Positions 35,903 through 36,864 of a stretch of 36,864 nucleotides of DNA are shown piece by piece. The stretch lies in assembly GCA_019348135.1 (NCBI GenBank), contig JAHWJY010000015.1, positions 1-36,864 on the forward strand, read 5' to 3'. Position numbers and translations under genes: made by a program. Positions within the stretch are counted from its first letter, which is position 1, and each line of letters begins with the position of its first letter. The notes under the pieces were generated by a model. That model worked only from the letters and a program-made list of their open reading frames with translations. It ran no database searches and had not been told where the DNA came from. This DNA is from Actinomycetota bacterium (GTDB taxonomy: Bacteria > Actinomycetota > Nitriliruptoria > Nitriliruptorales > Nitriliruptoraceae).

Positions 35903-36864
35903 TCAGTTCTCCTCGGACTGGTCGGTGAGGCGGGACGAGAAGTCGTCGAACGACGGCGTGACCTCGAAGGTCGGCCCGACGTGGGGCTCGACGGCCTCGA
36001 GCGTCTTCATGCCGTGGCCGGAGATGATGGCGACGACCCGCTCGTCGGGGTCGACGTGGCCGGACTCGGCGAAGCGCTTGAGGTTCGCGACCGTGACGCC
36101 GCCGGCGGTCTCGGCGAACAGCCCCTCGGTCTCGGCGAGGAGACGGATGCCGGCGACGATCTCGTCGTCGGGGACGTGCCCGACGGCGCCGCCGGACTCC
36201 TTCGCGAGCTTCAGCGCGTAGTAGCCGTCGGCCGGGTTCCCGATCGCGAGCGAGCGGGCGATCGTGTCCGGCTTCTGCGGGGAGATGTCGAGGCTGTCGC
36301 GCTCCCACGCCGCGGCGATCGGGGAGCAGCCGGTCGCCTGTGCGCCGGAGAACCGCACCGGGGTGTCGTCGACGAGCCCGTAGCGGACGAGCTCCCCGAA
36401 CCCCTTCCCGATCTTCGAGAACATCGAGCCGGAAGCGAGCGGACCGACGACGTGGTCGGGGAGCTGCCACCCGAGCTGCTCGGCGATCTCGAACCCGAGC
36501 GACTTCGACCCTTCGGCGTAGAAGGCTCGGAGGTTCACGTTGACGAACCCCCATCCCTTCGCGTCGGCGACCTCGGCGCAGAGGCGGTTGACGTCGTCGT
36601 AGGTGCCCTTCACCGACACCAGGTTGGTGCCGTAGATGGCCGAGCCCACCACCTTGCCGCGCTCGAGGTCGTGTGGGATGAACACGTAGCTCGGCACCCC
36701 CCACGCCGCCGTGTGCGCCGCGACGGAGTTCGCGAGGTTGCCGGTCGAGGCGCACGCGAACGTCGTGATGCCGAGCGCGCGACCGGCCGAGAGCGCGATC
36801 GTGACGACACGGTCCTTGAAGGAGCCGCTGGGGTTGCGGGTGTCGTCCTTGAGCCACAGGTCCT
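35903..36864 (-). CDS. thrC: Threonine synthase, 5' end cut by window
   Basis: The frame is open to the window edge; at least 319 residues are present and the N-terminus is missing. The PLP lysine is in the SFKDR motif near the edge (WLKDDTRNPSGSFKDRVV). The phosphate-binding ASTGNLANSVAAH block follows. Further landmarks are GSMFSKIGKGFGEL, AAAWERDS and VAIISGHGMKT. It converts O-phosphohomoserine to threonine. It belongs to the fold-type II PLP family, so a related synthase is possible, but the full pattern fits ThrC. It is followed after 1 nt by the sulfur-carrier gene. Confidence 0.9.
   Translation of the reverse strand, partial: DLWLKDDTRNPSGSFKDRVVTIALSAGRALGITTFACASTGNLANSVAAHTAAWGVPSYVFIPHDLERGKVVGSAIYGTNLVSVKGTYDDVNRLCAEVADAKGWGFVNVNLRAFYAEGSKSLGFEIAEQLGWQLPDHVVGPLASGSMFSKIGKGFGELVRYGLVDDTPVRFSGAQATGCSPIAAAWERDSLDISPQKPDTIARSLAIGNPADGYYALKLAKESGGAVGHVPDDEIVAGIRLLAETEGLFAETAGGVTVANLKRFAESGHVDPDERVVAIISGHGMKTLEAVEPHVGPTFEVTPSFDDFSSRLTDQSEEN

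Overview
This window looks like chromosomal DNA of a very GC-rich actinobacterium (Actinomycetota). The best clues are a fused E2/E1 2-oxoglutarate dehydrogenase of the KGD type, lipoproteins and many GTG starts, a TIGR03086/mycothiol-isomerase-like protein, two secreted enzymes carrying cell-wall-binding repeat 2 (CWB2) modules, and leaderless-type promoters. CWB2 proteins together with this gene set suggest the Nitriliruptoria/Euzebya side of the phylum. That placement is inference and has not been tested by a database search. I see no IS element, prophage, CRISPR array, integrase or plasmid gene, and base composition looks uniform.

Layout. (1) 1-3895: a truncated secreted M19-like hydrolase on the minus strand, then a three-gene overlapping plus-strand unit made of a GGCT-fold protein, a membrane histidine-kinase-like protein without an ATPase domain, and a stand-alone receiver. 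(2) 4014-8148: tRNA-Arg(CCU), metG convergent to it, and a phosphodiester glycosidase with CWB2 repeats. (3) 8176-15677: an alpha-glucoside/maltose-type ABC operon (ATPase, lipoprotein binding protein, strong hairpin, two permeases, DUF4032 kinase-like protein) on the minus strand, with a divergent GH13 alpha-glucosidase. This module probably imports and hydrolyses alpha-glucosides. (4) 15652-22577: a stand-alone NuoF-like flavoprotein, a broken NTF2-like gene, a SpoU rRNA methyltransferase, kgd, and a DinB/MDMPI-like protein. (5) 22713-25840: a DUF4349 lipoprotein, an HhH-GPD protein, a secreted degenerate M23 protein with a new-looking 51-residue triple repeat, and a 50-residue DUF3309-like membrane protein. 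(6) 25849-28269: a small hypothetical gene, rimK and a zinc alcohol dehydrogenase, ended by a perfect 48-bp palindrome. (7) 28322-31232: a minus-strand run of FKBP lipoprotein, a frameshifted unknown gene, a rhodanese and a CoA-disulfide-reductase-like enzyme. (8) 31274-36864: a Ca/Na antiporter, a class I amidotransferase, an M23+CWB2 endopeptidase, an anti-sigma-like membrane protein, a MoaD/ThiS-type carrier and a truncated threonine synthase.

The observations most worth following are the 51-residue repeat domain, the ATPase-less histidine kinase with its receiver, the kinase-like DUF4032 gene at the end of the sugar operon, the threonine synthase/ubiquitin-like carrier pair with a Gly-Gly-Ser tail, two genes broken by small lesions, and repeated -10 hexamers placed so that transcription would begin on the start codon. 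Nothing here is a fully novel multi-gene system that can be proved from sequence alone.
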